64,000 nucleotides of DNA. It comes from Alteromonas sp. C1M14 (GTDB lineage: Bacteria; Pseudomonadota; Gammaproteobacteria; Enterobacterales; Alteromonadaceae). Shown one piece after another: positions 26,581 through 35,365 of the stretch. The DNA is taken from assembly GCF_018860965.1 (NCBI RefSeq), contig NZ_JAHKQF010000002.1, positions 62,001 through 126,000 on the forward strand, written 5' to 3'. Position 1 is the first letter of the stretch. Every line of letters begins with the position of its first letter. Both the position numbers and the translations under genes were made by a program. Under the pieces are notes generated by a model that was not told the DNA's origin, made no database searches, and was given only the letters and a program-made list of their open reading frames with translations.

Positions 26581-27831
26581 TTACTCTACAAAAGGAAAAA
26601 GCGAGAAAGGCTGAACGGTTACCTTAGCCCCTTCCTCTAAAGCGGCAACCTCTGCCGGGATAATCAGGTAGCTATTTGCTTGGGTGACAGTGGTCATTAC
26701 GCCAGAGCTTTGCTTCGCCAAGGGGTGTACAACATATTCACCATCATCATGCTGGGTCAGTACGGCACGTACAAATTCTTCACGGCCGGGTTTTCTTGAT
26801 ACCGGCTTAGCCAGGGTAGCGCTAAGCGTCAATTGCCGAAGGGGTTTGCTACACGCAATGGCGATCATTTTTTTAATAATGGGTAAAACAATTTGTTGGG
26901 TGGTCACAAAAGCAGAAACTGGGTTGCCTGGAACACCGCAAAAAACGCAGTCTCCTAAACGGCCAAAGGCGAAAGGTTTGCCGGGTTTGATGGCAATTTT
27001 CCAAAAATTGATTTTACCTAAGGATTGCACGATATCTTTAACGTAGTCGGCATCGCCTACGGAAACACCACCACTGCTGATCAGTAAATCTTGGTCTTTG
27101 GCCGCCTGAGATAACACCTGCTCTAGTGCCTTTTTATCATCAGGAATAATCCCATAATCGGTAATGTCAACGGGTAGGTGGGCAAGCAATGCCCGTGTTC
27201 CTGTCCGGTTAGATTCGTAGATTTGTCCACAAGACAAAGATTCACCGGCTTCTTTTAATTCATCGCCGGTGGCCATTAAACCCACTTTAAGAGGGCGATT
27301 CACCAAAACTTGGTGGATCCCCATGGATGCAAGCAATACCAGATGGCTTGCAGCTAAGAGGGTACCTTTAGGGATCACCGAGGTGTTCGCGCGAATATCA
27401 CTGCCTGCGCGACGAATATTTTCACCCACCAAGGCGGGTTTGTTAACGGTGATAGTGTCGTGGTTTGCAGTGGTATTTTCTTGCATGACCACGCAATCTG
27501 CGCCAGCAGGGATAAGGGCACCGGTCATAATTCGCAATGCTGTGCCTTTTTGTAACGTGTCCTCGGCTTTAGGCATGCCGGCAAATTGACTTCCGATAAC
27601 GGGTAACGGCGTGGACAGATGGGTATCACTGGCATATAAGGCATAGCCGTCCATGGCGGAATTATCCGCTGGCGGCACATCAACAGGAGCCACGATATCT
27701 TCTGCCGTAACGTGTCCTAACGCGGCGTCTATCGACAATGTGATAGATTCTGTGACTGGCGTTAAGGAAGCGTAGGCATGCTGCAATGCAGCGTCTAAGG
27801 ATAGCCAGTTCGAAGCAAAAGTGTTTGTCAT
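26581..27831 (-). CDS. moeA: Molybdopterin molybdenumtransferase
   Basis: The 416-residue MoeA inserts molybdate into adenylylated molybdopterin, the last step of basic Moco synthesis. Visible features are the N-terminal PVDVPPADNSAMDGYA, the MTGALIPAGAD loop, the SGGVSVGDADYVK motif of the MoeA/MogA-like domain and KPGKPFAFG, followed by GVPGNPVSAFV. It is the first gene of a pair with the MATE transporter (two-base gap), which begins 119 bases after the phosphorylase stop of the upstream cassette. With xdhC and mocA it supplies a Moco theme to this 5-kb stretch although the transcription units differ. High certainty. Confidence 0.95.
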   Translation of the reverse strand: MTNTFASNWLSLDAALQHAYASLTPVTESITLSIDAALGHVTAEDIVAPVDVPPADNSAMDGYALYASDTHLSTPLPVIGSQFAGMPKAEDTLQKGTALRIMTGALIPAGADCVVMQENTTANHDTITVNKPALVGENIRRAGSDIRANTSVIPKGTLLAASHLVLLASMGIHQVLVNRPLKVGLMATGDELKEAGESLSCGQIYESNRTGTRALLAHLPVDITDYGIIPDDKKALEQVLSQAAKDQDLLISSGGVSVGDADYVKDIVQSLGKINFWKIAIKPGKPFAFGRLGDCVFCGVPGNPVSAFVTTQQIVLPIIKKMIAIACSKPLRQLTLSATLAKPVSRKPGREEFVRAVLTQHDDGEYVVHPLAKQSSGVMTTVTQANSYLIIPAEVAALEEGAKVTVQPFSLFPFVE

Positions 27832-27950
27832 GTTGTTGCTTGCTAAGAGAATAAAAAGGAATTATCCCTTATAGGAAAGGGAAAACCAACACTTGCAGGA
27901 AATAAACTGACAAGTGTTGGTAGAGGAATAACATTAGGAAATTAGCCGTG

Positions 27951-29711
27951 CTATTCAAAGTCCATGTTGCTGATCCATACCGTTTGATAGGGTTTTAGTT
28001 TTAAAAACCCTGACACATCGTGTAATTCATCCCGGGTGATCAGATCCATCCATTTATCCGTGCCGATTAAGTTAATACTGGATAGTAAAATGGATTGCTC
28101 TTCGTTAGTGACATTACTCACACAGAAAATACTTTGCTTACGGTCTAGGCTTTGTCGCCAGTAGCCAAATAAGCTAACGCCTAACTGCAAGGTAAATTGG
28201 GTGGCGTTGGGGTGAAACGCTGGCTGAGCTTTACGAATGCGTATTAACTGTGACATCCGGGTAAGCACTTTATGGTGCTGAGAGTAGGGCGAATCAAGCA
28301 AGACAGCCAAGGATTCAAAATCCCAACGGTGTCGGTTGATAGAACGATTTTGCCCCGTATTGGCGACTTTTTCGTAATCGTTACTGGTACCCAGCAAACT
28401 GTGGATATAAATACCGGGTATGCCTTCCATACCTAGCATAATGGCATGGGCACAGATAAAACGGTCGACCTGCCAGCGATCGGGGCCTGCGGTGGTTCCT
28501 TGTAGTGCATCAAACAGGGTAATGTTAATTTCGTACGGCTTTTGTTGGCCATGGGCCGAAGCACGCCATGACACCTTGCCGCCAAAATTCTGCATGGTGT
28601 GCACTAATGTGGAAATCTCTTCTTCTTCAAGCAGCCCCTCTGCGGGACGTAAACCAATACCGTCGTGGGAAGCAATGAAGTTAAAGTACGTTGTGCCATT
28701 TTGTGCCGGCGGCATGCTCATCATCCAGTTCTTCAGATACGTACAGTCGCCGGTCACCAGTGTATTGACCAGAAGCGGAGGTAACGAAAAGTTATAAATG
28801 GCGTGAGCTTCATTTGCATTACCGAAGTAGGTCAGATTCTCCCGGTTAGGGATATTTGTCTCGGTAATAATAATCACACTGGGATCGGCATGCTCTATCA
28901 TGGTTCTAAGCAAGCGGATCACTTCATGGGTCTGGTCTAAGTTGATACAGGACGTGCCTAATATCTTCCATAAAAACGCCACCGCATCCAGCCTGAATAA
29001 GGTGGCACCTTTATCTAAGTAAAGTCGGATAATTTCTACAAAGGCCAGTAACACCTTAGGATTACGGAAATCAAAGTCCACTTGGTCATGGCTAAAGGTA
29101 CACCACACATGCTCAGTACCGTTAGCGGTTTGAGTTTCCCGCAGTAACGGCGATATGCGAGGTCGGGTTACCATGGATAAATCATTGGTTGGATCAGCGG
29201 TGAAGAAAAAATCACTGCCAATGCCTTCACCCTTTTGAAAATTTTCAAACCAAGCACTTCTGGCCGAACAATGATTGATGACCAGATCAAACATGAGCCC
29301 GTAATCTTTAGCCAATCGTTCGACGTCGGACCAATCGCCAAGGGACTCATTGACGCTGGAATAGTCGATAACGGAAAAACCGTCATCGGAACTGTAGGGG
29401 AAGAAGGGCAAAATATGTACTTTATTGATGGTATTTTTGCAGTAGGTATGCAAAAAACGATCAAGGGTAAACAGTGGTTGCTCGTCGGCGCTGATCACAC
29501 TGTCACCATAAGTGATCATAATGACATCTTCTTCATCCCAATAGTTACAATGGGCCGTTGGCTGCATGATGTCTTCTTCATCATTCAGCCTCATTGCGGT
29601 CATCAGTTTAGACGCTAATTCATCCACCGATATCGTGATGTCTACGTCAGCATAAATGGTTTCTAAATGATGACGAATTTTACCGTGTAATAGGTCCCAT
29701 TTTTGTGTCAT
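27951..29711 (-). CDS. GH13_18 sugar phosphorylase, probable glucosylglycerate phosphorylase
   Basis: The 586-residue protein is of the sucrose-phosphorylase subfamily of glycoside hydrolase 13. The nucleophile is D242 in [11 protein letters not shown], the acid/base E284 in IITETNIPN, and the transition-state stabiliser D350 in [13 protein letters not shown]. Phosphorylases in this subfamily split sucrose, sucrose 6-phosphate or glucosylglycerate with phosphate. It lies three bases after glucosyl-3-phosphoglycerate synthase in an operon with a glycerate kinase, which favours glucosylglycerate as substrate, giving glucose 1-phosphate and D-glycerate in the cytosol. The family is certain; the substrate is inferred from context. 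Sucrose phosphorylase is the main alternative, but no sucrose genes are nearby. Confidence 0.85.
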   Translation of the reverse strand: MTQKWDLLHGKIRHHLETIYADVDITISVDELASKLMTAMRLNDEEDIMQPTAHCNYWDEEDVIMITYGDSVISADEQPLFTLDRFLHTYCKNTINKVHILPFFPYSSDDGFSVIDYSSVNESLGDWSDVERLAKDYGLMFDLVINHCSARSAWFENFQKGEGIGSDFFFTADPTNDLSMVTRPRISPLLRETQTANGTEHVWCTFSHDQVDFDFRNPKVLLAFVEIIRLYLDKGATLFRLDAVAFLWKILGTSCINLDQTHEVIRLLRTMIEHADPSVIIITETNIPNRENLTYFGNANEAHAIYNFSLPPLLVNTLVTGDCTYLKNWMMSMPPAQNGTTYFNFIASHDGIGLRPAEGLLEEEEISTLVHTMQNFGGKVSWRASAHGQQKPYEINITLFDALQGTTAGPDRWQVDRFICAHAIMLGMEGIPGIYIHSLLGTSNDYEKVANTGQNRSINRHRWDFESLAVLLDSPYSQHHKVLTRMSQLIRIRKAQPAFHPNATQFTLQLGVSLFGYWRQSLDRKQSIFCVSNVTNEEQSILLSSINLIGTDKWMDLITRDELHDVSGFLKLKPYQTVWISNMDFE

Positions 29712-29714
29712 TCT

Positions 29715-30938
29715 TTACCCTAATAATTCTGCAGTATCAGCTTCGACGGCCTCCAGCAGGCGATCGAGAATATCAGGAACCGCACTTGTTACCCGGTTCC
29801 AGCTTGGTATAAAGGGAGTATCCATGGGATTATCCAGGAAACTGGTTCCCGCTTTCATAATGTTACTGGCAAACAGTTCTACCGCTTTTTCTTCATTATG
29901 AATATCGAGTGTTAACCCGTTCATTACCGCGTCGTTGTGATAGGTTTCAACGAAATCGAGGGCGATTCGGTAATAAGTGGCTTTTATGGATCTAAACATC
30001 TCATTACTGAATGTGAAGCCCTGAGTCGCTAATTTACGGAATAATGCCTTGGTAATATCAATGGACATTTTTGACAGTCCACCTTCATCATTATTAAATG
30101 ACAAATCTTGATGCTTGTGATCGTAAATGTCGGCGATATCTGCCTGACATAAACGGTTGTGATTATAATTGCGGTGCATTTCTGACAATACGCCAACTTC
30201 AAGGCCCCAATCACTTGGAATGCGGATATCGTTTAAGACGTCTCGTCTAAATGAGAACTCACCGGCTAGAGGGTAACGAAAGCTATCCATGAATTCTAAA
30301 TATTCGTGATCCCCTAAAGTCCGGCGTAATGCACGTAACAAAGGGGTGACCAAGAGTCGAGACACCCGACCATTGATTTTGCCGTTCGCGACCCTAGCAT
30401 AATACCCCTTACAAAACTCATAGTTAAATTGCGGGTTTGCTACCGGATAGATAAGTTTCGCAAGTAAATCTCGCTTATAGGTCACAATATCGCAATCATG
30501 TAAGGCAACGGATTCGGCGCGGTTTGAGGCCAGAATATAGCCCATGCAATACCAGACATTTCGGCCTTTACCCAATTCTTTGGGCGCGAGGTTTAAACTG
30601 GCCAATTCATCATCGATGGCTTTTAAGCGCGGACCATCATTCCAAAGCACCCGATGGTGTTGGGGAAGCTTGCCAAAAAAGGACAACGCAGATTTGTATT
30701 GGTCTTTATTCGCGCGGTCAAGGCCGATAACAATTTCAGATAAATAGGGAACTTGTGTGAGTTCGTTGACGATTTTTGGTAAGGCTTCCCCTTCAAGTTC
30801 AGAATAAAGGGAAGGTAAAATCAGTGCCATGGGTCTTTTTTGCGCAAAACGGAGCAACTCGGCTTCGAGTTCTTCTGTGGGGCGGCGGGATAAATTGTGT
30901 AGGGTTGTCACTACACCATTTTGATAAAAATCAGCCAT
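29715..30938 (-). CDS. gpgS: Glucosyl-3-phosphoglycerate synthase (GT81-type)
   Basis: The 407-residue GT-A glycosyltransferase has the N-terminal ALILPSLYSELEGEAL segment, EIVIGLD, GKGRNVWYCMGY near 123-134 and the metal-binding D-C-D at 148-150 (ALHDCDIVTY). These match the GpgS/mannosyl-3-phosphoglycerate-synthase-like group, which uses NDP-glucose to glucosylate 3-phosphoglycerate. The next steps fit its neighbours: the phosphatase upstream and the phosphorylase three bases downstream. It acts in the cytosol; the product leads to glucosylglycerate, a solute accumulated under salt or nitrogen stress. A mannosyl specificity cannot be excluded from sequence alone, but the phosphorylase partner argues for glucose. 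Confidence 0.85.
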   Translation of the reverse strand: MADFYQNGVVTTLHNLSRRPTEELEAELLRFAQKRPMALILPSLYSELEGEALPKIVNELTQVPYLSEIVIGLDRANKDQYKSALSFFGKLPQHHRVLWNDGPRLKAIDDELASLNLAPKELGKGRNVWYCMGYILASNRAESVALHDCDIVTYKRDLLAKLIYPVANPQFNYEFCKGYYARVANGKINGRVSRLLVTPLLRALRRTLGDHEYLEFMDSFRYPLAGEFSFRRDVLNDIRIPSDWGLEVGVLSEMHRNYNHNRLCQADIADIYDHKHQDLSFNNDEGGLSKMSIDITKALFRKLATQGFTFSNEMFRSIKATYYRIALDFVETYHNDAVMNGLTLDIHNEEKAVELFASNIMKAGTSFLDNPMDTPFIPSWNRVTSAVPDILDRLLEAVEADTAELLG

Positions 30939-30952
30939 GTGTTCTCCATGTC

Positions 30953-31771
30953 CTATTGAAAAAGTAATTGGTTCAGCACCTCAGCCCAACCTTCTGGTCC
31001 GTGGTGTGTACTGGTATATACATGTTCTTGTTTTTGTATTGTCGGTGGGGGATGGCTAGGCGATGTAATGCGTACCGCTATATCTGCAGCCTCAAGCATT
31101 GCTATATCGTTTTTGCCATCACCTAAAGCGATGCTAGTAACTGGGGTTTCGAATTGGCGAATATACTCCTCAACCACCCACCGTAATGCGCTACCTTTAT
31201 TGCAATCGCCACAAATATGTACAAAGCGTCCGCCTTCTAAAGGGTGCGCCCCGCGATCTTTTACTGCTTTTATAAATGCCTCTTTTCGACTTGCTTCACC
31301 TAACCATAATACCGGTTCACCGTACTGACGATTGGCTGCACGGGCGGCATCGGCTTCGTTTAAACCTGTCGCATCGCAAATTGCCTCGATGGACATTTCA
31401 CTAAAATGGGTAAACTCGCCGCTAAATTCGGCTTTAACTTTTTCTAGTAATTTTAGCCAATACTGCTTATTAGAAGTAAAGGATTTACACCAATAACCGT
31501 CTTGCCACACAGTCCCAGCAGGCTTTTTCTTAAAAAAACCATGGGGTATATAAACCGCAGCACCATTTTCGACGATAAAGGGAGTGGTGAGGTTGAGGGT
31601 GTTTCTTAACGCTAATAACTCTACGAAGGTTTTGCTGGTGGTAGGTAAAACAGGAATTTGTTTTGCGTGTAACTTTTCTAAAACCGGCGTTGCTGCCTCA
31701 AAGCTATAAGTATTATGGTCGAGCAAGGTGCCGTCCATATCGGTAAAAATGATAACTTGCTGCTCTATCAT
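30953..31771 (-). CDS. HAD-family phosphatase of the mannosyl/glucosyl-3-phosphoglycerate phosphatase type
   Basis: The 272-residue HAD enzyme carries the nucleophile motif FTDMDGTLLDH (D11, D13), a threonine region PTTSKTF for motif II, and the late LGDGKNDIAMLEAAD (motif IV). It resembles the MPGP/YedP family, which removes phosphate from mannosyl- or glucosyl-3-phosphoglycerate. Its start codon overlaps the stop of the glycerate kinase gene at 31771 and it precedes gpgS by 14 bases, so it is inside the operon. In context it should release glucosylglycerate. The family is well supported; the glucosyl specificity is inferred from the operon. Confidence 0.85.
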   Translation of the reverse strand: MIEQQVIIFTDMDGTLLDHNTYSFEAATPVLEKLHAKQIPVLPTTSKTFVELLALRNTLNLTTPFIVENGAAVYIPHGFFKKKPAGTVWQDGYWCKSFTSNKQYWLKLLEKVKAEFSGEFTHFSEMSIEAICDATGLNEADAARAANRQYGEPVLWLGEASRKEAFIKAVKDRGAHPLEGGRFVHICGDCNKGSALRWVVEEYIRQFETPVTSIALGDGKNDIAMLEAADIAVRITSPSHPPPTIQKQEHVYTSTHHGPEGWAEVLNQLLFQ

Positions 31772-32643
31772 TAGTTTGCCTTGATTAAATTTACAATATT
31801 ACGCTGCCCATCAAGTTCAAACACTCGATGACATTTGGCAGGTAGAGTGCTAAAAGCATGTTCGGTAAGACGTTGGTAGTGCTGAATAAAACGTAGCACT
31901 TCTCCGTCACTCATGATGCCAGCACCAGTATGCCCTTTTTTTATGGCAAGTTTATGTTCTTGCTCACAGCGCCACTGATAAACGCGTTCGAAGGATGGAC
32001 CTTTTAACATGACCCAAAAATCCATGTAATCAAATAAAGACTGATACTCGGTAGTTAATTGTTGATTAACATAGCGCCGCCAGTGACCATCAGGGTCCTC
32101 ATTCGCTTCAAGTTGATTGATGGGGGTTTCAAGCGCGTCGGCAGATTCAGGGGGGACGCCCCAGCACCATCCTTCAACAAGGACAACATCCACGGGTGTT
32201 GAAATTACTGGCCATTGATCTTGAGGTAACGGGTTATCGGTGGATTTATCGAATCGGGGAAGGGCGACGGCCTGACCGGCAATGAGCGCTTTAAATGTAT
32301 TGTCTGCTAATTGGGTATCGTGGGTGCCTGGCACACCACGGGTTTTGAGTAGGGGGTGTATCTGATTACTCAATGAGGCGCGTTCTTGCGATGAAAGATA
32401 AAAGTCGTCTAACGATAAGGTGACGGCAGTGAGGCCATATTCCGCTGATAAGGCATGAACGAGAAAGTCACACACGGTGGATTTTCCGGAGCCTTGGCAG
32501 CCGTTAATACCCACGAAAAAAGGTCCTTTCGCACCACTTTGGTGCGAGGCGATATCTCTGGCGAGTGGTACGAACCATTTTTGTGCAATGTCAGCATAAC
32601 TTGCTGGTAACTGGTGTTCGGTTAGAAAACCTTTTAAATCCAT
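31771..32643 (-). CDS. D-glycerate 3-kinase (GLYK, P-loop type)
   Basis: The roughly 290-residue P-loop kinase belongs to the plant-type glycerate kinase/uridine-kinase-like family. The Walker A loop GINGCQGSGKST is near residues 45-56, followed by SLDDFYLSSQER and KTRGVPGTHD. VVLVEGWCWG supplies the Walker B-like strand. It phosphorylates D-glycerate to 3-phosphoglycerate, the acceptor for GpgS. The stop overlaps the phosphatase start (TAATGA type), showing coupling. I chose ATG 32643, which has ACAGG eight bases upstream; ATG 32667 would add eight residues. It stands 94 bases after cmoB, enough space for a promoter, so the cassette may be transcribed separately from cmoAB. Confidence 0.87.
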   Translation of the reverse strand: MDLKGFLTEHQLPASYADIAQKWFVPLARDIASHQSGAKGPFFVGINGCQGSGKSTVCDFLVHALSAEYGLTAVTLSLDDFYLSSQERASLSNQIHPLLKTRGVPGTHDTQLADNTFKALIAGQAVALPRFDKSTDNPLPQDQWPVISTPVDVVLVEGWCWGVPPESADALETPINQLEANEDPDGHWRRYVNQQLTTEYQSLFDYMDFWVMLKGPSFERVYQWRCEQEHKLAIKKGHTGAGIMSDGEVLRFIQHYQRLTEHAFSTLPAKCHRVFELDGQRNIVNLIKAN

Positions 32644-32737
32644 ATTGCTACCTGTTTGACGAGCCATAAGGCTGTTCTGTCTCTAATATTTAACTACAAC
32701 TATTATGCCAACAACGGTTACGACGTAAGGAAATAGC

Positions 32738-33721
32738 TTACTTTTTTGTCGCAACAATGACGGCGCGTTGTGGTGCAGGGTAGCCCTCTATAGTTAAAGT
32801 GGGGTCGTTTGGATCAAGAAAATCCTGTAATGATTGCGAGGTCATCCACGAGGTAGTACGCTGCTCGTCAATGGTGGTGACACTAATATCTGCCACATGA
32901 ATATTGATGAAACCAAGGCGACCAAGCCAAACGGTGAGGGCTGCCACACTGGGCAAGAACCACACGTTGCGCATTTGTGCATAACGCTCTCCAGCCATTA
33001 ATACTGTGCGTTCATCGCCATCAACCACTAAGGTTTCTAACACCAATTCGCCACCTTTACGCAATTGATTCTTTAACTGTTGTAAAAATAGCATAGGATC
33101 TTTGCGATGATAGAGCACACCCATTGAAAAAACCGTATCAAATTCATTGCTCTGGGGCATATGCTCAATGCCAAGAGGAAGGAAATGTATTCGCGGATCC
33201 GGGTGAAAGTGTTTAATTGCCTGAAATTGAATAAGAAACAATTGTGAAGGGTCAATGCCGAACACGCCGGCAGGGTCGTGGGCAAGCATACGCCACATAT
33301 GGTATCCACTGCCGCAACCGACGTCCAAAACTTGTCTGTTTTTTAAATCACTAATATGGGGGAGCACCCGATCCCACTTCCAGTCGGAACGCCACTCGGT
33401 ATCAATATGGATACCATAGAGCCAGAATGGGCCTTTTCGCCATGGCGCAAATTGCTTTAATAAGCCCTCTAGTTGTTTACGTTGGTACTCGGTAAGATCG
33501 GTTTCTACACCCACTTGAACTTTATCAGTGAGTGATATAACCGAGGGTTGGACGTGAGGCAATTTTGCTAAAAGGCGACACCATTTAGCCAATTCGCCAT
33601 GTTGTCCTTGTTGGCGCCAGTGTGCTAATTGCACAGGCAAGGTCTCTATCCATGAGGACAAAGGGCTGCCAATGATTTGGCGGTAACAGTCGTTAAACCA
33701 CTGTTCGATTACGTCGGGCAT
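32738..33721 (-). CDS. cmoB: tRNA U34 carboxymethyltransferase
   Basis: The 327-residue SAM-fold enzyme transfers the carboxymethyl group from carboxy-SAM to 5-hydroxyuridine 34 of several tRNAs, making cmo5U. The SAM-binding segment [16 protein letters not shown] is near residues 124-139, with [13 protein letters not shown] just after. [15 protein letters not shown] and the C-terminal PQRAVIVA complete the CmoB pattern. It starts seven bases after the cmoA stop, so cmoAB is one operon. Length is close to E. coli CmoB (323). High certainty. Confidence 0.95.
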   Translation of the reverse strand: MPDVIEQWFNDCYRQIIGSPLSSWIETLPVQLAHWRQQGQHGELAKWCRLLAKLPHVQPSVISLTDKVQVGVETDLTEYQRKQLEGLLKQFAPWRKGPFWLYGIHIDTEWRSDWKWDRVLPHISDLKNRQVLDVGCGSGYHMWRMLAHDPAGVFGIDPSQLFLIQFQAIKHFHPDPRIHFLPLGIEHMPQSNEFDTVFSMGVLYHRKDPMLFLQQLKNQLRKGGELVLETLVVDGDERTVLMAGERYAQMRNVWFLPSVAALTVWLGRLGFINIHVADISVTTIDEQRTTSWMTSQSLQDFLDPNDPTLTIEGYPAPQRAVIVATKK

Positions 33722-33727
33722 GGGGGG

Positions 33728-34468
33728 TTACCTATTTGGGTCTTTGATGGCCACCATTGAACAGAAGTTATAGCATTTAAACCACATTACCACATCGCTA
33801 AAGCCCACGCGTTTTAGTCGGGCCTGGTGGGTGGCAAAAGTGTCGGTAAGCATGACGTTTTCTAACGCTGCCCGTTTTTGACTGACTTCAAGTTCACTGT
33901 AGCCGTTGTTTCGTTTAAATTGGTGATGTAAATCGACCAATAAGTGGTTGCCTTGTTCGCTAGGATGTTGAATTTTTTCTGATAACACTAAGATCCCACC
34001 GGGATTGAGCCCATCAAAAATTCGTCCTAATAGTGTCTCTCGCTGTTCAGGGGCAATAAATTGCAGGGTGAAATTCATAATGACCATAGACGCATTTTCA
34101 ATCTTGGTGTCCATCGCCGATTCACAGCGCAGTGCAATGGGGTTGGGCAAATGAAAACTGGCTGTTATCCGCTCACAACGTTCAAGCATGGCTGCGGAAT
34201 TATCAACGCCAATGATGTTACATTGGGTATGCTGACTGTTTCTTGCTGCCGCTAGGCTTGCGGCGCCTAAAGAACAACCTAAGTCAAAGACATTGCTGTG
34301 CGGGGTAATATGGGTTTTGGCGAGTTCACCGATGGTATGCAGTATGGTTTGATATCCAGGAACTGAACGTTGAATCATATCGGGAAAGACATCGGCAACA
34401 TGTTCATCAAAGCTAAAATCGCTTACTGTATTCATTGGTGAAGCGAAAAGGTTATCGGGCTTTTGCAC
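33728..34468 (-). CDS. cmoA: Carboxy-S-adenosyl-L-methionine synthase
   Basis: The 246-residue CmoA converts SAM and prephenate to carboxy-SAM for CmoB. The diagnostic segment FDEHVADVFPDMIQRSVPGY lies near residues 20-39, then FDLGCSLGAASLAAAR for SAM binding and NFTLQFIAPEQRE. The start is GTG 34468: the N-terminus LFASPMNTVSDFSFDE lines up with the known E. coli CmoA start region, whereas the internal ATG 34435 would remove conserved residues. It is divergent from the LuxR-type regulator gene. High certainty. Confidence 0.95.
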   Translation of the reverse strand: MQKPDNLFASPMNTVSDFSFDEHVADVFPDMIQRSVPGYQTILHTIGELAKTHITPHSNVFDLGCSLGAASLAAARNSQHTQCNIIGVDNSAAMLERCERITASFHLPNPIALRCESAMDTKIENASMVIMNFTLQFIAPEQRETLLGRIFDGLNPGGILVLSEKIQHPSEQGNHLLVDLHHQFKRNNGYSELEVSQKRAALENVMLTDTFATHQARLKRVGFSDVVMWFKCYNFCSMVAIKDPNR

Positions 34469-34650
34469 GGTTAATACCCACTGACATTTTACGAAAGGAC
34501 GGCAATTTTACTGAAAAGTACATGTTTTTACACACCTACGTCAGAAATTTTGTAATAATACTTGCACTTTATGCTTTGTATCTTGATGTCATTAGTCTAA
34601 AGTATAAAATGATTTAAAACAGATTAACTTTTAGTTTGAGCGAAAACAGT

Positions 34651-35286
34651 ATGACTCGTATTTTAGTTGCAGATGATCATCCACTGTTCAGGGAAGCGCT
34701 TAGCGCCGCTCTTGAGCCACATTTTAAGGACGCCGAGATTCTTGAGGCTGACAGTTTAGAATCTACATTGAAGGTGCTAGGTGAGACCGATCAAATTGAT
34801 TTACTGTTATTAGACCTCAACATGCCTGGTGGTGAATATTTTAATGGCTTAATTTCGGTTAAAGATGCTTACCCATCGCTGCCAGTTGCCGTTATCTCAG
34901 CCAATGAATCCATTGAAGTGATTGCCCAGGTTATCGGGCTAGGTGCTGAAGGCTTTATTCCAAAATCCACGGCTACCTCGCAAATAGCGCAGGCCATTGT
35001 CACGGTAAAAGACGGTGGTACATGGGTTCCCGAATCCATGAAAGACGATCTGGAAAATGTGGATGAGGAAATGACCCTGTTACTCAAACGCTTTAGAGAA
35101 CTCACCCCAAAACAGATTCAGGTGTTGAGCTATTTACGAGCGGGGCTAATGAACAAACAAATAGCACACGAAATGAACGTCACTGAAGCAACAATAAAAG
35201 CGCATATTAGTGCCATTTTGCGTAAGCTGGAAATCAATACTCGCACCCAAGCCGTATTGTTAATGGATAAACTCCAATTTAGTTAA
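34651..35286 (+). CDS. LuxR/NarL-type response regulator
   Basis: The approximately 211-residue two-domain regulator has a receiver domain (residues 1-120) with the acidic pair in VADDHP, the phospho-acceptor D55 in LLLLDLNMPG and K105 in IPKST. A LuxR/GerE-type helix-turn-helix (about 147-205) contains LTPKQIQVLSYLRAG, NKQIAHEMNVTEATIKAH and ILRKLEI. It acts as a DNA-binding transcription factor of an unknown two-component system; no histidine kinase is adjacent. I start at ATG 34651; a TTG at 34636 would add five residues. It is divergent from cmoA and ends at a shared terminator with fadE. The target genes are unknown; fadE next door is a candidate only by position. Confidence 0.9.
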   Translation: MTRILVADDHPLFREALSAALEPHFKDAEILEADSLESTLKVLGETDQIDLLLLDLNMPGGEYFNGLISVKDAYPSLPVAVISANESIEVIAQVIGLGAEGFIPKSTATSQIAQAIVTVKDGGTWVPESMKDDLENVDEEMTLLLKRFRELTPKQIQVLSYLRAGLMNKQIAHEMNVTEATIKAHISAILRKLEINTRTQAVLLMDKLQFS

Positions 35287-35319
35287 TCCGTATGGTGGTT
35301 GTTCATCTTGTAAGCGCAT

Positions 35320-35353
35320 AAAAAAAGCCGTCATTGTTGACGGCTTTTTTTGT
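35320..35353. terminator. Bidirectional rho-independent terminator
   Basis: AAAAAAGCCGTCA-TTGT-TGACGGCTTTTTTT lies between the response regulator gene (+) and fadE (-), each gene reading into its own T tract. Confidence 0.9.
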
Positions 35354-35365
35354 TAGGTGGTTAAG

